From Hyphomicrobiales bacterium (lineage in GTDB: Bacteria; Pseudomonadota; Alphaproteobacteria; Rhizobiales; SZUA-8): a stretch of 6,332 nucleotides of DNA. Under the pieces are notes generated by a model. That model did not search any database and was not told where the DNA came from. It was given only the letters and a program-made list of their open reading frames with translations. The stretch is taken from assembly GCA_003232175.1 (NCBI GenBank), contig QILX01000018.1, positions 1 through 6,332 of the forward strand. The letters are read 5' to 3'. Both the position numbers and the translations under genes were made by a program. Positions 6,162 to 6,332 of this stretch are shown piece after piece; the first letter of the stretch is position 1; the number at the start of each line of letters is the position of its first letter.

Positions 6162-6332
6162 TCACGCTACTTCGTGCCGATCTTCCTGGGCAATCAGGAA
6201 GCCGCCAGATTGCCGTGACCACAGCCGGGCGTAGAGCCCGTCTTGCGCCAGCAATTCGCTGTGACTTCCTTCCTCGACAATGGCGCCGCCATCAAGAACC
6301 ACCAGCCGGTCCATGGCTGCGATAGTCGAAAG
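6162..6332 (-). CDS. ABC exporter ATP-binding domain, C-terminal end (cut by window edge)
   Basis: The minus strand encodes the final 56 residues of an ABC transporter nucleotide-binding domain, ending at the TGA complementing 6162-6164. It opens with LSTIAAMDRLVVLDGGAIVE, which matches the sequence right after the switch histidine (HRLSTI) in exporter-type ATPases. EGSHSELLAQDGLYARLW follows, the usual C-terminal end of MsbA/multidrug-type half transporters with fused membrane and ATPase domains. Walker A, Walker B and the signature motif lie outside the window, so the substrate cannot be inferred. The last 16 or so residues (QSGGFLIAQEDRHEVA) are a lineage-specific tail. It is co-directional with cysK but separated by about 160 nt, so they are probably separate transcription units. 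Confidence 0.85.
   Translation of the reverse strand, partial: LSTIAAMDRLVVLDGGAIVEEGSHSELLAQDGLYARLWSRQSGGFLIAQEDRHEVA

Noticed and set aside
6143..6325. Plus-strand open frame at the right edge
   Set aside because: It is antisense to the ABC ATPase end, which has clear family sequence.
1..6332. CRISPR array, tRNA, rRNA, insertion sequence or phage gene
   Set aside because: I looked on both strands and saw no regularly spaced direct repeats, no T-loop-like tRNA signature and no transposase or integrase motifs.

Overview
The window reads as ordinary chromosomal DNA from an alphaproteobacterium. The main evidence is a three-gene cytochrome bc1 operon in the order Rieske protein, cytochrome b, cytochrome c1. 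The cytochrome b has 14-residue spacing between both haem-ligand pairs, and the Rieske protein and cytochrome c1 are of alphaproteobacterial type. A degenerate intergenic repeat resembling rhizobial dispersed repeats adds support. I cannot name the genus. Every supported gene is on the minus strand, so transcription runs from high to low coordinates.

Layout in transcription order: (1) 6332-6162, the last 56 residues of an ABC exporter-type ATP-binding protein, cut by the window edge. (2) 6161-6001, a leader with a possible promoter, a 15-nt palindrome and a strong ribosome-binding site. (3) 6000-4951, cysteine synthase A (cysK), of a longer variety with extra sequence in its substrate-lid region. 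(4) 4950-4550, about 400 nt without a credible gene but with three hairpins, one of them a terminator-like structure facing the plus strand. (5) 4549-1857, petA, petB and petC, tightly spaced, with ribosome-binding sites overlapping the upstream stop codons; petA starts with GTG. (6) 1856-1697, a gap with a weak hairpin. (7) 1696-620, a class I nitronate monooxygenase-like flavoprotein. (8) 619-369, a gap containing the repeat. (9) 368-1, the N-terminal third of S-methyl-5'-thioadenosine phosphorylase (mtnP), cut by the window edge.

Together petABC encode the ubiquinol:cytochrome c oxidoreductase of the respiratory chain. cysK makes cysteine from O-acetylserine and sulfide. mtnP recycles the methylthioadenosine left by polyamine synthesis or other S-adenosylmethionine use, so it and cysK both touch sulfur amino-acid metabolism, though nothing shows co-regulation. 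The nitronate monooxygenase lies between petC and mtnP and has no obvious link to either.

I found no new multi-gene system. The points worth a second look are local: the repeat, the position of the nitronate monooxygenase, the leader hairpins, the cysK leader palindrome and the cysK lid insertion.
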